From assembly GCA_033439685.1 (NCBI GenBank), contig JAUEDM010000007.1, positions 1,054,001-1,118,000 of the forward strand: 64,000 nucleotides of DNA. The letters run 5' to 3'. Position 1 is the first letter of the stretch; each line of letters opens with the position of its first letter. This document shows positions 22,881 to 34,697 of this stretch, piece by piece. The stretch is from Apodospora peruviana. Taxonomy: Eukaryota > Ascomycota > Sordariomycetes > Sordariales > Lasiosphaeriaceae. The translations under genes and the position numbers were made by a program. The notes under the pieces are model-generated. The model was not told the DNA's origin. It did no database searches and was given only the letters and a program-made list of their open reading frames with translations.

Positions 22881-24769
22881 GGATTATTGTCGTTACGACC
22901 GACCCAACTATCGGATCAAATGCGTTATCCACCTGCCCGGGTAGCTTTAATTACTTTCCAGGGGAGGGATAAGTAGAAACATAATAATAGGGAGGAAGCA
23001 TCGTACAGAGACCCCGAGGCTTGGTGCACCACAGGATGAACCAAAGCGTTTGGGACGCGACGGCGTTTACTTTAGAGGATAGGTGTCGGGAGTTAGACGC
23101 CTTCATTGCTTTTCTAGATTGTGTATTTCTTTTGAGTTAGGTGCATCACTTTTGGCTTGAAAGGGGTTAACGTATTACATAGGTCTGCATGTTTAACATG
23201 GGTTTTTTGTGTTTTCAAACCACCAGCTAGGCATTGGGTTTTGTGGTTGGTAGTCATTAGTTTTATTGCATTTTGGTTAGTTAAGGGTAGGTACTTGAAT
23301 TTAAACTCTGTTGTATTTTATGCAAAAGAACTTGAACAGGGGAGGCGAACCGGAGTTTATAAAGCTGTATTCAGTTCCGTGATTTTGTATTCGGTTCTTA
23401 TTCTTTGGTCAAGGTCTTACCAGCTCTGCAACCTAGAAAGAAACTTACCTTAGGCATATGACCCAATGGTATCACTGGGTCAAAGAAACCACTGTAACCA
23501 GAAGTCTAGGTACCTAGTATGATCGCGATTCCACCCCGAGGGTCGGCGGGTGGGAGTCGGGGAACACAACCAATAATTCGACCCCAATGGTCGGCAGGTG
23601 ACATACCTTGGTAATTAACTATAGCGTTGGATAACGGCTCCCACCCGGTTTAATGTGATTCTGGTCTGGTTGACAGTGGTTGTGAGGTGGTGGGATCTCC
23701 CCTACACTTCAGTCATTGATCTTGAAAGAGCCTCGCAGCCTGTCCGATTTGTGCCGGTTGTCCACACAGCATCTGCGGAGACATGTCGGCAAGCCTGGCA
23801 GGTGAGTGCATCGACTGGTGATCAAAGTTAATTGCCCTGGTCTGAACCTAGCCGACAGCTAGAAACTGGATCTGGCTCCGCCGCATCCGCCCGAGCGAGC
23901 CAGCGAGGCTCTGGGTCGAGCTAGAGCTAATTTACTGACACTATCGAAGGCTTTCCCATGTCGATCAGGTTTGTGTGACAATTCGGAGACCGAAGCTAGC
24001 GAAGCGGTCCTGATACCAGGTGATACCAGGCTCCTCAACAAATTGCCGATACATGATATCCGAACTCAATGGGCAGTCCAGCTGAACTGCACACTCGCTT
24101 TCCTCGTCCTATTAGGTTAGAACCCGCCTTTTCATCGCATGCACTGATGACCCGGCTGTCTATTATTTGCCTTCTACACTTTTGGGTCTCGGTGTTCCCA
24201 GAAAGGTTTAGCTTCTACCTTGCATGCGTTGATTGACAGAGAGGCTTTTTTGGAAGCTGGGATTTAGCCAATAGATTTACTTGGAGTGTTGATACGCTGA
24301 GGAGTCTCTGCCAAACAATGGTGGGGAAATCAAGTCAGACCGCCAAACAGAGAGAGAGCCAGCCTGATAGCGGATACCTCACTTATCGACAGCATGAGGC
24401 ACACTGACATGGTGCGGAGGTGGAGATGCGTATTAGGCAGACTCTTGGCCTGGCGAACCACTGGTCACTCCTGCCTTAGCCATTAATGTTTTCGGAGAAG
24501 AGACGAAACCATTTCATCGCACCGACCGTCCCCGCTTCTGTCCCGACTCACATTGTTATCTTGTTGTCCAGCCCTTCAACGTCGTCCAACCCAACCGAGT
24601 CTCGGGAATCCAACCAACAACCAACACTCGGCAATCAACCAGCCCGCCTCCAACAGCCGCAGTCGAGGATTGATTCATATACTACCTCAAGGCCCTGAAT
24701 GCAATCATCTTGAGGGAGGGGCCTAAAGGAGACTTTATTTCTCACCCTTCAAACGAGTCGGCGAACAAC
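22881..24769. other. Intergenic, nothing recognised
   Basis: T-rich 3' flank of the preceding gene, then unremarkable sequence. The last 300 bp before 24770 is C-rich with short CAAC motifs and probably forms the promoter and 5' UTR of the vWA/alpha-kinase gene. Short frames here lack support. Confidence 0.45.
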
Positions 24770-27649
24770 ATGTCGGCATCTGGCATCGCCGGGGCTGGGG
24801 AGACGGACCCAGAGCTGCGCCCATCGGCGTTGTCAACCACAATCAGCAGCATGCCGCCGCCGGAGTACCGCCCTCCGACTGCCGGATCGACGACGACGTC
24901 ATCCCGACGCTTCACCTTCCGCCGTGTTGCCGCAGCCATGAACCTGACCAGCTCCGGCTCGGGTTCCGACACTTCGGAGCACGCCCCGGACCCAGCCATG
25001 TTGAGCACCATCCAGGAGCGCCTCAGACTGCTGGAGCTGGAACGTGACGAGCTTCGTCTCGCTGCCGAGCGAGAGAGGGCAAAGGCGTTCGAGATGCAGC
25101 GCACCGCAGAGGAGGAGCGAGCCATCGCCGAGCGCATCAAGCGTGAGAGCGCCCGTGGTCCGTCTTCTGCCGAGGTGGAGCTCCGGCTCCTCCAGCTCAA
25201 GTACGACGCCCTGTTGGCCGGCGCCGCGGCACCCGCTCGATCCAATGCCAACCTGTTCAAGTCGGTGTGTTCCACCGATCTGCTCTTCCTCATGGACACT
25301 ACCGGCTCTATGGGCGCCTATATCGAGTCGGCCAAGAAACAGGTCAAGAGCATCATGGAGGACATCACGGCCGCCTTCTTCGATGAAGCGACCGTGCGTA
25401 TCGCCGTCGTCGGTTACAAGGACCACAAGGACAAGCCCAACATCCAGTTCCTCGATTTCACTCCCGACGTCGAGAAGGTGCGCAAGTTCCTCGATGAGTT
25501 CAAGGCTACGGGCGGCGACGACGAACCCGAAGACGTCCTGGGCGGCATCCGGCAGGCCCTCAACGCGACCTGGCAACAGCAGACGCGGTGCATCATCCAC
25601 ATCGCCGACGCCCCGCCCCACGGCCGCAACCTGCACGACGTCCTCGGCGCCGGCAGCATCGCGGCTGGCCGGGATGACTACATCGAGCCCGGGTCCGAGC
25701 CGCACAAGCTCTCCTACGAACCACTGATGAAGCAGATGGTCGGGCTGAACATCAACTACGCCCTGCTGCGCATCAACAAGTCGACCGATCGCATGGCTTA
25801 CAGGTTCCTGCGGGCGTACGCCAGCAACGCCAATTCGCCCAGCTGCAAGCTGCTCCGCACTAATGTCTACTCCGACGAAGCGCGCAGATTCATATCGGAT
25901 CAGTTGCGCGGCAGCAGCTCACGCCGCGGCTCCAGGGCTTCCGGCTTGCAGTTGGAAGAGGTTCAGCTGGGCACCACGTATAACGCGCTACGCCATCTGG
26001 TTGTCAAGAGCGTCACGTCTTCCGCGTCCCGGACGGCCGTCCGCGCGACCGAGGGCGGCGGCTTCGGCAAAGGAATAGACCCGGCGCTGGAAGCGATCAA
26101 GGAAGACGAGGATGACGGGTGGGACGTCAAGAAGCCCGCCGCCGCGCCTCTAGGGTGGGACGCGCACACCAACGGCGACAACACGCTCGTCAGGTCAGGT
26201 TCCTCGTCGTCAGCAGGCTCATCCAAACTCGAGACCGGCCCACTCAAGAAAGGAGGGTTGAAAAACAAGAACCGCGCCGATCGCGACTACTCGGAAAAGG
26301 ACACCTATGTGGACGTTGACCCCTGCCCGCCGCGCTGGGACCGGCCGGAGTGGCTCGACGACACGCTCGTGGCGGAAGCTTTCTCGACCGACTTGGCTGT
26401 TGGGTATGTTGGCGGCACTCGCACGCTCGACGACATGATGGACTCGGACGACAACATGAACAGCCGCATCACCACGACCGAACTAACGATCCACAAGCGG
26501 TCGGTGCCGTTCGCGCAGGGCGCCATGCGGGTGGCGGCCTACGCCCGCACGGCCGCGTGCACCAACAAGCTGGTCGTCAAGACGTTCAAGAAGGGCGGCA
26601 AGCGCCTCGCGCATTTGGTGGAGGACATGTGGTGCCAGGCGTTGTGCAAAGCGTTCGCGCTCGAGTTCAATGCGCTGTTGTTTGGTAAAGACGAGGCGGC
26701 GCACGCGCTCGATTTTATTATGGTGACTTGTCTAAAACCGAAGTCTGCTGTGATGACAGGAAATATCCTGGATGCAGAATGCTTGACTCTCGAGCCGTAC
26801 ATCGAGGGCGAGTACGTCAAGTATAACTCCAACAGCGGGTACGTGAACGAGGACCTGGACCCGTCGCACGAGGAGATCAACAATGCCGCGCAGGCGTTCT
26901 CGCACTTCACCTTTGAGAGATCAAAGGGCCGGTTCCTGATCAGTGACCTGCAGGGCGTTGGTAGTCTGCTGACCGATCCTGCGATTCATGCAAAGGACCC
27001 GCAGCGCTTCAAGCTGGCCGACACGAACTTGGGCGAGGCCGGGTTCAAGTTCTTCTTTTCAACGCACACATGCAACGCCGTCTGTGAGAAGCTGGAGCTC
27101 AAGTCGACCGCCAAGATGATCATGACGGGCAACTACGAGTTCCGCGAGACCTGGCCGGGCGTGGTGGATGTCGCCAGTAACACGTTGACTTCGCTGACGC
27201 CGGTCTGCTGCTCCAATAAGTTGTGCAGCCGGATCGTGAAGGTCGCGACAGCGAACAAGATGCCCGAGTTTCCCGGGTATTATTGGTGCGATGCCTGCTG
27301 GCCGCAACTGACGGAAAGTAAAGTCAGGCTGATGTGTGTTGGCTCGGGCGCACACCATGATTTCGAGGTCAGTAAGTTCTTCTATGAGAGCCAGGGGCAG
27401 ATGCTGCCGAGGATGTGTCCTGGTCATAGGGAGGATGTGGACTTTGTGCCCAAGAAGATGCTGGCAGGGTGGACGGGAGCGGAGGGGGAGAGCGGGAAAG
27501 AGAATGGAGGGGCGGAAGGAGGGTCGGGCAAGGGGTTTGTGAAGGCCATATTTGGTTGCATGGGACTGCTGGAACGGGGGAGAAGAAGGCGCGAAAGGGA
27601 GAAGAAAGTGGTGACTTTGCCTATCGTCCGAATCGAAATAGAGGACTAG
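24770..27649 (+). CDS. vWA domain - alpha-kinase (VWKA-like) protein
   Basis: Single exon of 959 aa, starting at the first ATG of the frame (24770). The N terminus (1-70) is Ser/Thr-rich, then a coiled coil (about 80-150) rich in Glu/Arg/Leu. A von Willebrand A domain (about 165-375) has the metal-site variant DTTGSMG. An atypical alpha-kinase (MHCK/EF2K) domain lies at about 510-790: it has the likely ATP-site Lys in LVVKTFKKGGKR and the signature LLTDPAIH, FKLADTNLG, FKFFFSTHTCN. The C-terminal part has paired Cys (CCSNKLCSR, YYWCDACW) that could bind zinc. This is the architecture of Dictyostelium VwkA and many fungal paralogues, which are protein Ser/Thr kinases. Substrates here are unknown. 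Confidence 0.88.
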   Translation: MSASGIAGAGETDPELRPSALSTTISSMPPPEYRPPTAGSTTTSSRRFTFRRVAAAMNLTSSGSGSDTSEHAPDPAMLSTIQERLRLLELERDELRLAAERERAKAFEMQRTAEEERAIAERIKRESARGPSSAEVELRLLQLKYDALLAGAAAPARSNANLFKSVCSTDLLFLMDTTGSMGAYIESAKKQVKSIMEDITAAFFDEATVRIAVVGYKDHKDKPNIQFLDFTPDVEKVRKFLDEFKATGGDDEPEDVLGGIRQALNATWQQQTRCIIHIADAPPHGRNLHDVLGAGSIAAGRDDYIEPGSEPHKLSYEPLMKQMVGLNINYALLRINKSTDRMAYRFLRAYASNANSPSCKLLRTNVYSDEARRFISDQLRGSSSRRGSRASGLQLEEVQLGTTYNALRHLVVKSVTSSASRTAVRATEGGGFGKGIDPALEAIKEDEDDGWDVKKPAAAPLGWDAHTNGDNTLVRSGSSSSAGSSKLETGPLKKGGLKNKNRADRDYSEKDTYVDVDPCPPRWDRPEWLDDTLVAEAFSTDLAVGYVGGTRTLDDMMDSDDNMNSRITTTELTIHKRSVPFAQGAMRVAAYARTAACTNKLVVKTFKKGGKRLAHLVEDMWCQALCKAFALEFNALLFGKDEAAHALDFIMVTCLKPKSAVMTGNILDAECLTLEPYIEGEYVKYNSNSGYVNEDLDPSHEEINNAAQAFSHFTFERSKGRFLISDLQGVGSLLTDPAIHAKDPQRFKLADTNLGEAGFKFFFSTHTCNAVCEKLELKSTAKMIMTGNYEFRETWPGVVDVASNTLTSLTPVCCSNKLCSRIVKVATANKMPEFPGYYWCDACWPQLTESKVRLMCVGSGAHHDFEVSKFFYESQGQMLPRMCPGHREDVDFVPKKMLAGWTGAEGESGKENGGAEGGSGKGFVKAIFGCMGLLERGRRRREREKKVVTLPIVRIEIED

Positions 27650-28833
27650 GAAAAGGTTGCTAGTTGAGATGTTCTTTGTGGACCCCTGTGCGCTCAGGCT
27701 GGCTCCCAACTCGTTTTTTTCTCTCTTTTAGGATGATGTTTATTCTCGCGCTTTACATTGTATTGAGATTGTCTGATTGTCATTGGCTATCTGTTCTCAG
27801 CTGTCTCCTTTTGTCGTGCGAGGCGATCTGAGCAGACTAGTCACTCATTATACATAACTTGTATGTTAGCTGAAAGGAGGCAGACCGCGGTGGGTGTGAA
27901 GACGCAGTCGCAGGGAGAGGGCATCGGGATGAAGTGCCAGTGGACAAATGACTCGGCGGAATAGTCAACATGGAGCGTTTCATAATGAAATCATATCAAA
28001 TTGTGTCTAGACTCTAGCGGTACCATGATTTGACGGACCCCCCAAGATTTCAATGTTTTGTGATGCATCATGTGACCCAAAGGGAAAATATGTCCAAGGT
28101 TCTCTAAGCCCGGCTGTTTCATCCATGCGCCTACTATGTTTACGTAATATAGCTACCTACTAATAAGACTGCCATCATGATAGCACTTACATTCTATTTT
28201 ATGCTCTGAAAGGCGTTCAATGAGAGCAATAATGTGGACACCCACCAGCAGCTGTGGGTGATCGTAATAATCTGGTGCGTGTCCGCATTATTGATCTTCA
28301 ATTATTCGGTGAAACGGATGTTGTTCATGCTCATTGCTCACACACTGCGCACATTTCTCGGCACTCGCTTCCAAGGCTCTTGACAACCCTAATATTCCGT
28401 TCCTCATGTTCCACGCTTCTGGTTGGCACGACTGCCAGTGACCCGACCCGCCACCCCGGGCTTCTGGCCGGGCCTCGCACCACTATCTCCTCGTTTTTGT
28501 CGCTCCCGTTTCGTAGCTACCTTAAATTTCATTGTTTTTCTCTCTCCACGTTGTGCTCTTTTGCGCTTTCTTTTCGGCCTCTCTGTCGCCTTCGACCCAT
28601 CCCGCCGGCTACTCGCCAGGCACACTTCCAGTCAGATGCGGTTGTTAGCCCTGTCGGGTATGCCTGAAGTGCGAGATGTCACAATGATATTATCGCCTGT
28701 GTCCCCACTTGAACCTTAACTCTCTCCAGTCCCCATCTGGGTACTTATTGACTGCTCACCTTCCCTCGCTCTAAGATAACCTCACCGGGAATATCACCGC
28801 TCATCCTTTTGACATTGTTCTTCGACCATCTGA
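27650..28833. other. Intergenic, nothing recognised
   Basis: 3' flank of the kinase gene and upstream DNA of a small ORF. A frame on each strand at 28254-28667 has no family resemblance and unlike codon use, so I do not call it a gene. Confidence 0.4.
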
Positions 28834-29007
28834 ATGGAACAAATGGCTTCGATGAGCCCCGAGTCCATTGTCGCCGTCGTAACCCTTGTGGTTGGGCTCC
28901 CTTCGACCATTGTCGTGGTGATGAAATGTTATCGGCGGCGTCGGCGCAATCTTGACTGTCAGTATCCTCAGATCAGCGTCTCTTATTCCTTGTCCAGTAT
29001 TCACTAA
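28834..29007 (+). CDS. Small single-pass membrane protein ORF, about 57 aa (tentative)
   Basis: ATG 28834 opens a frame with MSPESIVAVVTLVV, a hydrophobic stretch of about 20 residues (residues 12-30), then the strongly basic KCYRRRRRNL. Unspliced, it ends at 29007. If the GTCAGT at 28958 is a donor and the AG at about 29024 an acceptor, it would extend to about 29150 and gain about 40 residues. Short proteins with an N-terminal SPE-type start, one membrane helix and a basic stop-transfer cluster are common in Pezizomycotina, with unknown function. Its size makes the call uncertain. Confidence 0.4.
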   Translation: MEQMASMSPESIVAVVTLVVGLPSTIVVVMKCYRRRRRNLDCQYPQISVSYSLSSIH

Positions 29008-30898
29008 ACAATCCCGATAATAGTGGAAGCATTACCTTGTCTTCAACCTCTCCAAGACTCAGATTACTCAACTGTAGCAAAATTCCACCGAGTCTCCAGT
29101 AATGGTCGTGTGGCTCTAGTGTTGGACATCCCGTTGAAGCTTCTTTGATATTTGCGTTCATGGTTCAAGCTGGGCCCAACTATTGGAAACAATATGTGGT
29201 GAAATAAGGTTCGTGAAGGACACATTGGTTATATCCCAACACATTCTTCCCTGGGCGGTCAATTTGGAGATGCTTGACTGTTGTAGACAGTAGTTCCTGT
29301 TTATTTTATTAATTTTGATCGTCCAACAAGAGAGGATGGCGTGGTTGGACAGAACTGTTCCCCCTTGAACGAACGTTGAGAATATTTGTCTTGTTCTTTT
29401 GTCTTGCGTGATGTGGCTGGTCAAGTTACCTTGAGCCTATTTTATTCCTCGGACTCTGGTCTCTCTTGTAATCTCTGTACACGGAAAGAACCCCCAAATC
29501 GACGCTGCACAGCGGCTATCCGAGTCTCAAGCGTTGTTGACCCATCTTGCCCAATTTTATCTGGCTTGGTGAGATTGATGGAAGAGCTTGAGAATATGGG
29601 GGGCAGAAGGCTTCCCTGTCTAAAACCACATGCAAGATCAGTACCTAGCCTCTACAGATCAGTAGCTCAGGACTGATGGTGGCCGCCGGCCACGCCTTTG
29701 GAGCAGAGGATCAATAATGAGGACAGATCACTGAATCGGTAGTGTCGTCCTGCGCCAAGTGGTCTGGGCGAGTGGGGGAAGATAGAGTCGAGGGGTTGCT
29801 GAAGTTGGTGACATGACGTGAACAAGTAATCATTATGGACTTGTGGGACAAAGGGGTGTTCAGCTCAATTCGGGTTCCAGTTGGATTCAATGTGTTTATG
29901 TAGGTGGTAGGTTAGTACATTAGTCGAGAATAGGAGCTTGCTGGATTCGGATGGAGCTGTGATTAAAACCCTCATACACCATTCCACGGTAAATAGTAGC
30001 CATCGAGTACTTTTCAATGCTCCTACCACGTAACTTTTCAGGGTTCCGGGTAGGCATCGTGGAAATACATATTTGATCTGCAAAAGATGCCCTGTAAATA
30101 CCGTGTCAAGTCCTAGCAGCCGATTGCAAAAGATGTTAAGTTACAGACAAGGATCCTAAAAGGTTTTGTAAAGCACTCGATGGCTACTATTTACCGTGAA
30201 ATGGTATACTGCCACCACCAGACCAAGCGAGCAAGTTTACATGAAACGACTAGTAAAAAAACCTTCTGCCGAAATGCAAATGCAAAGAAGAACCGCGATG
30301 ACCTAATCAAATCCCCTAGGCCTTGCTTCCACTAATACGTCAAGGTCGTATCGATGGGCGGGATGTTCTAGGCCTTGGCTGCGTAGAGGTATGTGGTCCC
30401 CCCCATGGTGGCTGCTCGGAACCACTCTGCATGAGGAAGGTCGCAGACAAATACAAGGGCGATAAGATGTTATTTTGTGCCCAGCCCTGTGAATGGCACA
30501 ACGCGCTTCCCGGTTCGGCAGTTGGAGATCGCCTTGGCGACTGTAAAAGCTTGGCAATACCACCACTTACATCCCCCACGACGCAGGGCGAACAGCTGCC
30601 GCATCGATAGTTCCTGCATAGAACAAGTCAACAGCCGTCCATGTCGTGATCTCTGCAGTAACACCTCCCACTTCTGTGCTCTTAGTCCGATTGTTGTTGG
30701 TTTGGTTGACTTGGGCACAAATGAGGTGATGGTTCAGCATGATGGGCGAATACGTTTGCGATGATGAGCTTATGGTCACAAGTATATAAGCTGGGCATGA
30801 CGAGCGGGCTTTGAAAGATGGCACTGGCACTGGCACTGACTTGGGTCAACAATTCCTTCCTTCTCTTGTCAAGCAGCATCAACTTCCAGCTTGTCGAG
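29008..30898. other. Intergenic region containing one MITE
   Basis: Apart from the inverted-repeat element at 29977-30206, I see only short unsupported frames. The last few hundred bases form the promoter of the carboxypeptidase gene. Confidence 0.45.
29977..30206. mobile_element. 230-bp MITE, copy 1
   Basis: The element starts CACCATTCCACGGTAAATAG and ends with the inverted equivalent; the terminal inverted repeats are about 36 bp, with two or three mismatches. It is flanked by TA on both sides, as expected for a Tc1/mariner-type target duplication. The interior has no ORF. A near full-length relative is at 51375-51603 and an inverted, truncated one at 50241-50428. Confidence 0.85.
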
Positions 30899-32386
30899 AT
30901 GAAGTTGTCCACGATATTCGTCCAGGCCCTCCTCGTGCCGCTGGCTTTGGCTGCCGCGGCACCCAAGCTCGAGAAAAAAGTCTCCTATGACGGCTACAAG
31001 GTCTTTCGAATCTCGACCCATCATGATGGTGCCATCATCAAGGAGAAGCTTGCCCCTTTCGCGGCTGTGCCCTTCAATCTCAACACGGAGGAGCATCTCG
31101 ATGTCGCCATCCCTCCCCAAGACCTCGCTGCTTTCAAGGCTCTCAACCTGGAGACTGAAGTTCTGCACGAGAACCTCGGTGCCGATATTGCGGAGGAAGG
31201 CAAATTTGCTGCATACGACGGTTAGTCCACTGCCAGCAGTTTGAGCATAAGACATGTTCGACCAGTACAGGCGCTAACACATGGTTCCAGGACCCTCTGC
31301 GCAAGCTGTGCCCAGCTTAAACTGGTTCAATTCATACCATTCCTATGCGGATCATGTTACGTTCTTCAGCGACCTGCAGGGTGCGTTTCCGCAGAACTCG
31401 GAGCTCATCACCGCCGGCACATCCGTCCAGGGACGCTCCATCTTTGGTATCCATCTCTGGGGCAGCGGTGGCAAGGGCTCCAAGCCGGCTGTGTACTTTC
31501 ACGGAACCGTTCACGCGAGGGAGTGGATCACGGCAAAGGTTTGTCTGCCGTTTTCTCGTTCAGACGACTATTAGAAAACAGGATGCTGACATTACTCGAA
31601 CTGCTCCCATAACAACAGGTTGTCGAGTACATCGCCTACAACCTGCTCGTGCAGTACAGCACCAACGCTACAGTCAAGACCATCCTTGACAAATACGACT
31701 TTTACATTCTCCCCTTTGTGAATCCAGATGGTATATATCTCCCGCACTAATAGGCTATCAAGCACAGAAGTGCTAACTTCCCCTCACCAGGCTTCGTCTA
31801 CACACAGACCAACGACCGGCTATGGCGCAAGAACAGACAGACACGCTCCGGCTCATCGTGCGTAGGCACAGATATCAACCGCAACTGGCCCTACAAATGG
31901 GAGCTGACCAACGGCGCCTCGACAAACCCGTGCGCGGAAACCTACAAGGGCGTGGCAGCAGGCGACACCCCCGAGAACAAAGGTCTTGTGGCCTTCACCA
32001 AGTCCCTAGCCGCCGGAAAGGGCATAAAGCTCTATATCGACTGGCACAGCTTCGGGCAGTATATTTTGCTGCCATACGGGTACGACTGCTCAGCCAGAGC
32101 AGCCAACCACGCGCGGCAGACCACGCTGGCGTCGGGAGTGGCGTCGCGCATCGCCCAGTCGTACGGTACGCGGTTTACCTATGGCCCATCGTGCTCAACG
32201 CTGTATGCCACGACTGGGTCCAGTGTCGACTATTTGACTGATGTGTCCAAGGCGGAGCTGGCGTGGACGATCGAACTGCGTCCCACCGGGTCGTCGAGCA
32301 GCGGGTTCATCTTGCCGGCTGCGCAGATCTTGCCGTCTGCTATTGAGCAATGGGAGGGGATGACGTATTTGCTTACGACGATGTAG
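30899..32386 (+). CDS. Secreted M14A zinc metallocarboxypeptidase
   Basis: Four exons, 30899-31220, 31291-31538, 31619-31730 and 31791-32386, give 425 aa in one frame. The ATG at 30899 is chosen because it begins a clean signal peptide ([20 protein letters not shown]). An upstream in-frame ATG at 30818 would bury it. A propeptide spans about 23-108. The mature enzyme has zinc ligands His182 and Glu185 in VHAREW and His313 in DWHSFGQ. It also has the substrate-binding INRNWPYKW block and the catalytic Glu389 in ELRPTG. It matches fungal carboxypeptidase A-like enzymes (MCPA family) that trim C-terminal residues from peptides outside the cell. No lesion is seen. Confidence 0.92.
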
Positions 32387-32504
32387 ATTACCGGGGTGTT
32401 GGGCCGACATTATGGCACAGGCGCGGATGTCGTTGAGATCTCTTTCCCATTCCACGGAAGAATAGATCACAATGTCCCATCTACATGTGCGCATAGCCCA
32501 CCGT

Positions 32505-32539
<35 letters not shown>

Positions 32540-32550
32540 ATTGTTGTTTG
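32505..32550 (+). repeat. TTG trinucleotide microsatellite
   Basis: About 15 units of TTG with one interruption (TTA), just after the carboxypeptidase stop codon, probably in its 3' UTR. Confidence 0.9.
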
Positions 32551-33446
32551 TTATTGGTGGTTATCCGAGTTCACCTCCTCCAGTATTTGAACCCTTAGCG
32601 CAGTTACTTGCTATGTTATCATCTGGATAAGAAAACACCCCTGACTCTGCAACACGACCTCATCTTTATTTTACTGAGACGTATGTCTTGATATCCCTGG
32701 TAACTACGATAAACTTACTGTAATACGGTTGAAATGTCTGGCATAAGTACACGTTCAGGAGGGTGGAACTTTGCGTCCGCCCTGTTGTGGAGGGTTGGTT
32801 ACCTTAGGTTGATAACGCGAGTTGGCAGGACGAGAGTTTGCGGGTTGGCTTTTGGTGGAGTAATGAAACCAGGTCAGTAGGAGGAATAGGTGAAATGCAT
32901 TAAGGAGGGAACGACGGGGAGTGAGTTTTCAAGCATTTGAGACTGGCAGGATGACTCGTCAAAGGTCCTTAAACATAAACAGGTTTAGGTCTCCCCGGTC
33001 AGAACAAGAGTACATCATCTTGTCATACTCCAGCTCTGTTTTGAGTGCTTACCAAGGCGTGGTGGGCAAGTTCAATAAAGTTCAAGAAACTTGTGGCGGT
33101 GCGTCAAGAGGCGTAGTGTGTCCCCACTTGAGAAATGGTTTTGTTAAAAAGAAGAGCAAGGAAAGAGGGACAGGAAAAACGAAAAGGAAACTAGCTTTTC
33201 ATGGCCTCATGGCAACATGAAAAATAAACTTTATTGTCGTCGACTAGATTTTCTCTGCAAAAAATGGTGGTATTTCTTCCACGAGTTCTTGCCATGTTCC
33301 AATCATCTTTCTTCCCTTTTCCTCCATCATTCTCTATCTTCCAATAAAGCCCGACTTGAAGCACACCGCTTCAAAACAGCTCCCAAGGCCTCACCATTAA
33401 AACATATACATCCCGGCCATTTACATAAACGCGGCAACCTCCATCA
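32551..33446. other. Intergenic, nothing recognised
   Basis: Short open frames only, on both strands, with no family resemblance. Confidence 0.4.
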
Positions 33447-34697
33447 TGAATTCCGCCTCACTTCGTGGGCAACAGACTCGGACCGCTCCCATCCGGCTCC
33501 AGGCCAGCTCGCCATCAACCCTCGCTGAACTCAGGATGCGACAGGCACGATGGGTCAACTGGACCCAGAGCACCGACGAGACGAACGGCAAAACGATCCA
33601 CCCCAACTGACGCGTCGTCCCGATGGAGTAAGATGCTAACATACTTCTAGACTACTTCTCTGAAACACTGCTGGGCTTTCTACCGCCTCCGCACGACGGC
33701 CGGTACACCGCACGGTTCTTCTTGCGAGGCCGATATAACGTCCTCTTCTCCATCATGTAACGAAACGGAACAGTCGACACGGGCCCTTCTCCTGCGGATC
33801 AAGCTGCCGTCGGCGCCGTATTATGGCGTCGAAAAGCGAGGTGGCCACCACCATGTTTGCGCAACACGTACACGGAATTCCCGTCCCGACCATCCTCTGG
33901 TTCGACTCGGTGAACCATAGGAACCCGCTCGGGCTGGACTACATGGTTATGGAGCGAGTGGTAGGAGCGGTGAGGCTCAGAGAGGCGCTCGCGGGTTTTC
34001 GGTGGGGGTCCTACGAGCAGGTCGAACCGATACTCGGCCAGGTCCACGCCATCACCAGTTCGCTGTAGAACCATCCGTTTGACAAGATTGGGGCTCTTTT
34101 CTACGACTTTGACGATGCTGGTCACGTCGGTGTGCTACTAATCAATGAGCGAAAGTTTTTCGTCGGCCCAGCTTTGCACCTTGGCCTGTTTGGCCCGAGG
34201 TTGCGCGGCGATCCTCCATCCAGCCTCGGGCCTTTGACTCCTGGCAGAGCTATATGGATGCGCTTGTGATCGACGCTCGAATCGCTCGAGACTGGGACGC
34301 TTGTCACTCTTACTATTCCACAGGCGCAGACGAGATTATGTATCGTAACAGGCAGACCATTGCGAATGTCGTGCGCCAATGTGTGCGGGAACACCAGCAG
34401 CAGCACCGTGACCACCCAATTCTCCAGCCTTGAATGATACACAAGGACCTTCATAGTCGAAACATCCTCGTCAACACAGAGACCAAAGCCATCGAGGCCC
34501 TGATCCACTGGGAGTCGGCCGTTATCGAGCCTACCGCGCTGCTTACTCCCTACATTACTGAGCACCTTGTTCTATATGGCGACGGATCTTGCGATCTCGA
34601 GAAGCGATATGGACCTTCGGCGGAACATAGGTACATCTCCTTGGCGGCCGTGGCCGTGAGGTGGACTGATTTGGATTTGGACGATATTTGGGACTGA
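33447..34697 (+). pseudogene. APH-fold (aminoglycoside phosphotransferase family) kinase relic
   Basis: Pieces of a fungal APH-domain protein lie in order but in different frames. They are DYFSETLLGFLPPPHDG near 33650, then KSEVATTMFAQHVHGIPVP and NPLGLDYMVMERVVG in the frame starting about 33823. Next come FDKIGALFYDF near 34080, then SWQSYMDALVIDARIARDW near 34240, then DLHSRNILVN with an IHWESA motif near 34440-34520. The last pair corresponds to the catalytic HxDLxxxN loop and the later I(D/E)WE motif, with His replacing the acidic metal ligand. In-frame stops (near 34066 and 34431) and at least two frame changes separate the pieces. Fungal APH genes are numerous and mostly uncharacterised; they are not antibiotic-resistance genes as such. 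Confidence 0.7.

Noticed and set aside
30818..30898. Carboxypeptidase start at the upstream in-frame ATG
   Set aside because: It would place 27 residues before a textbook signal peptide; ATG 30899 fits better.
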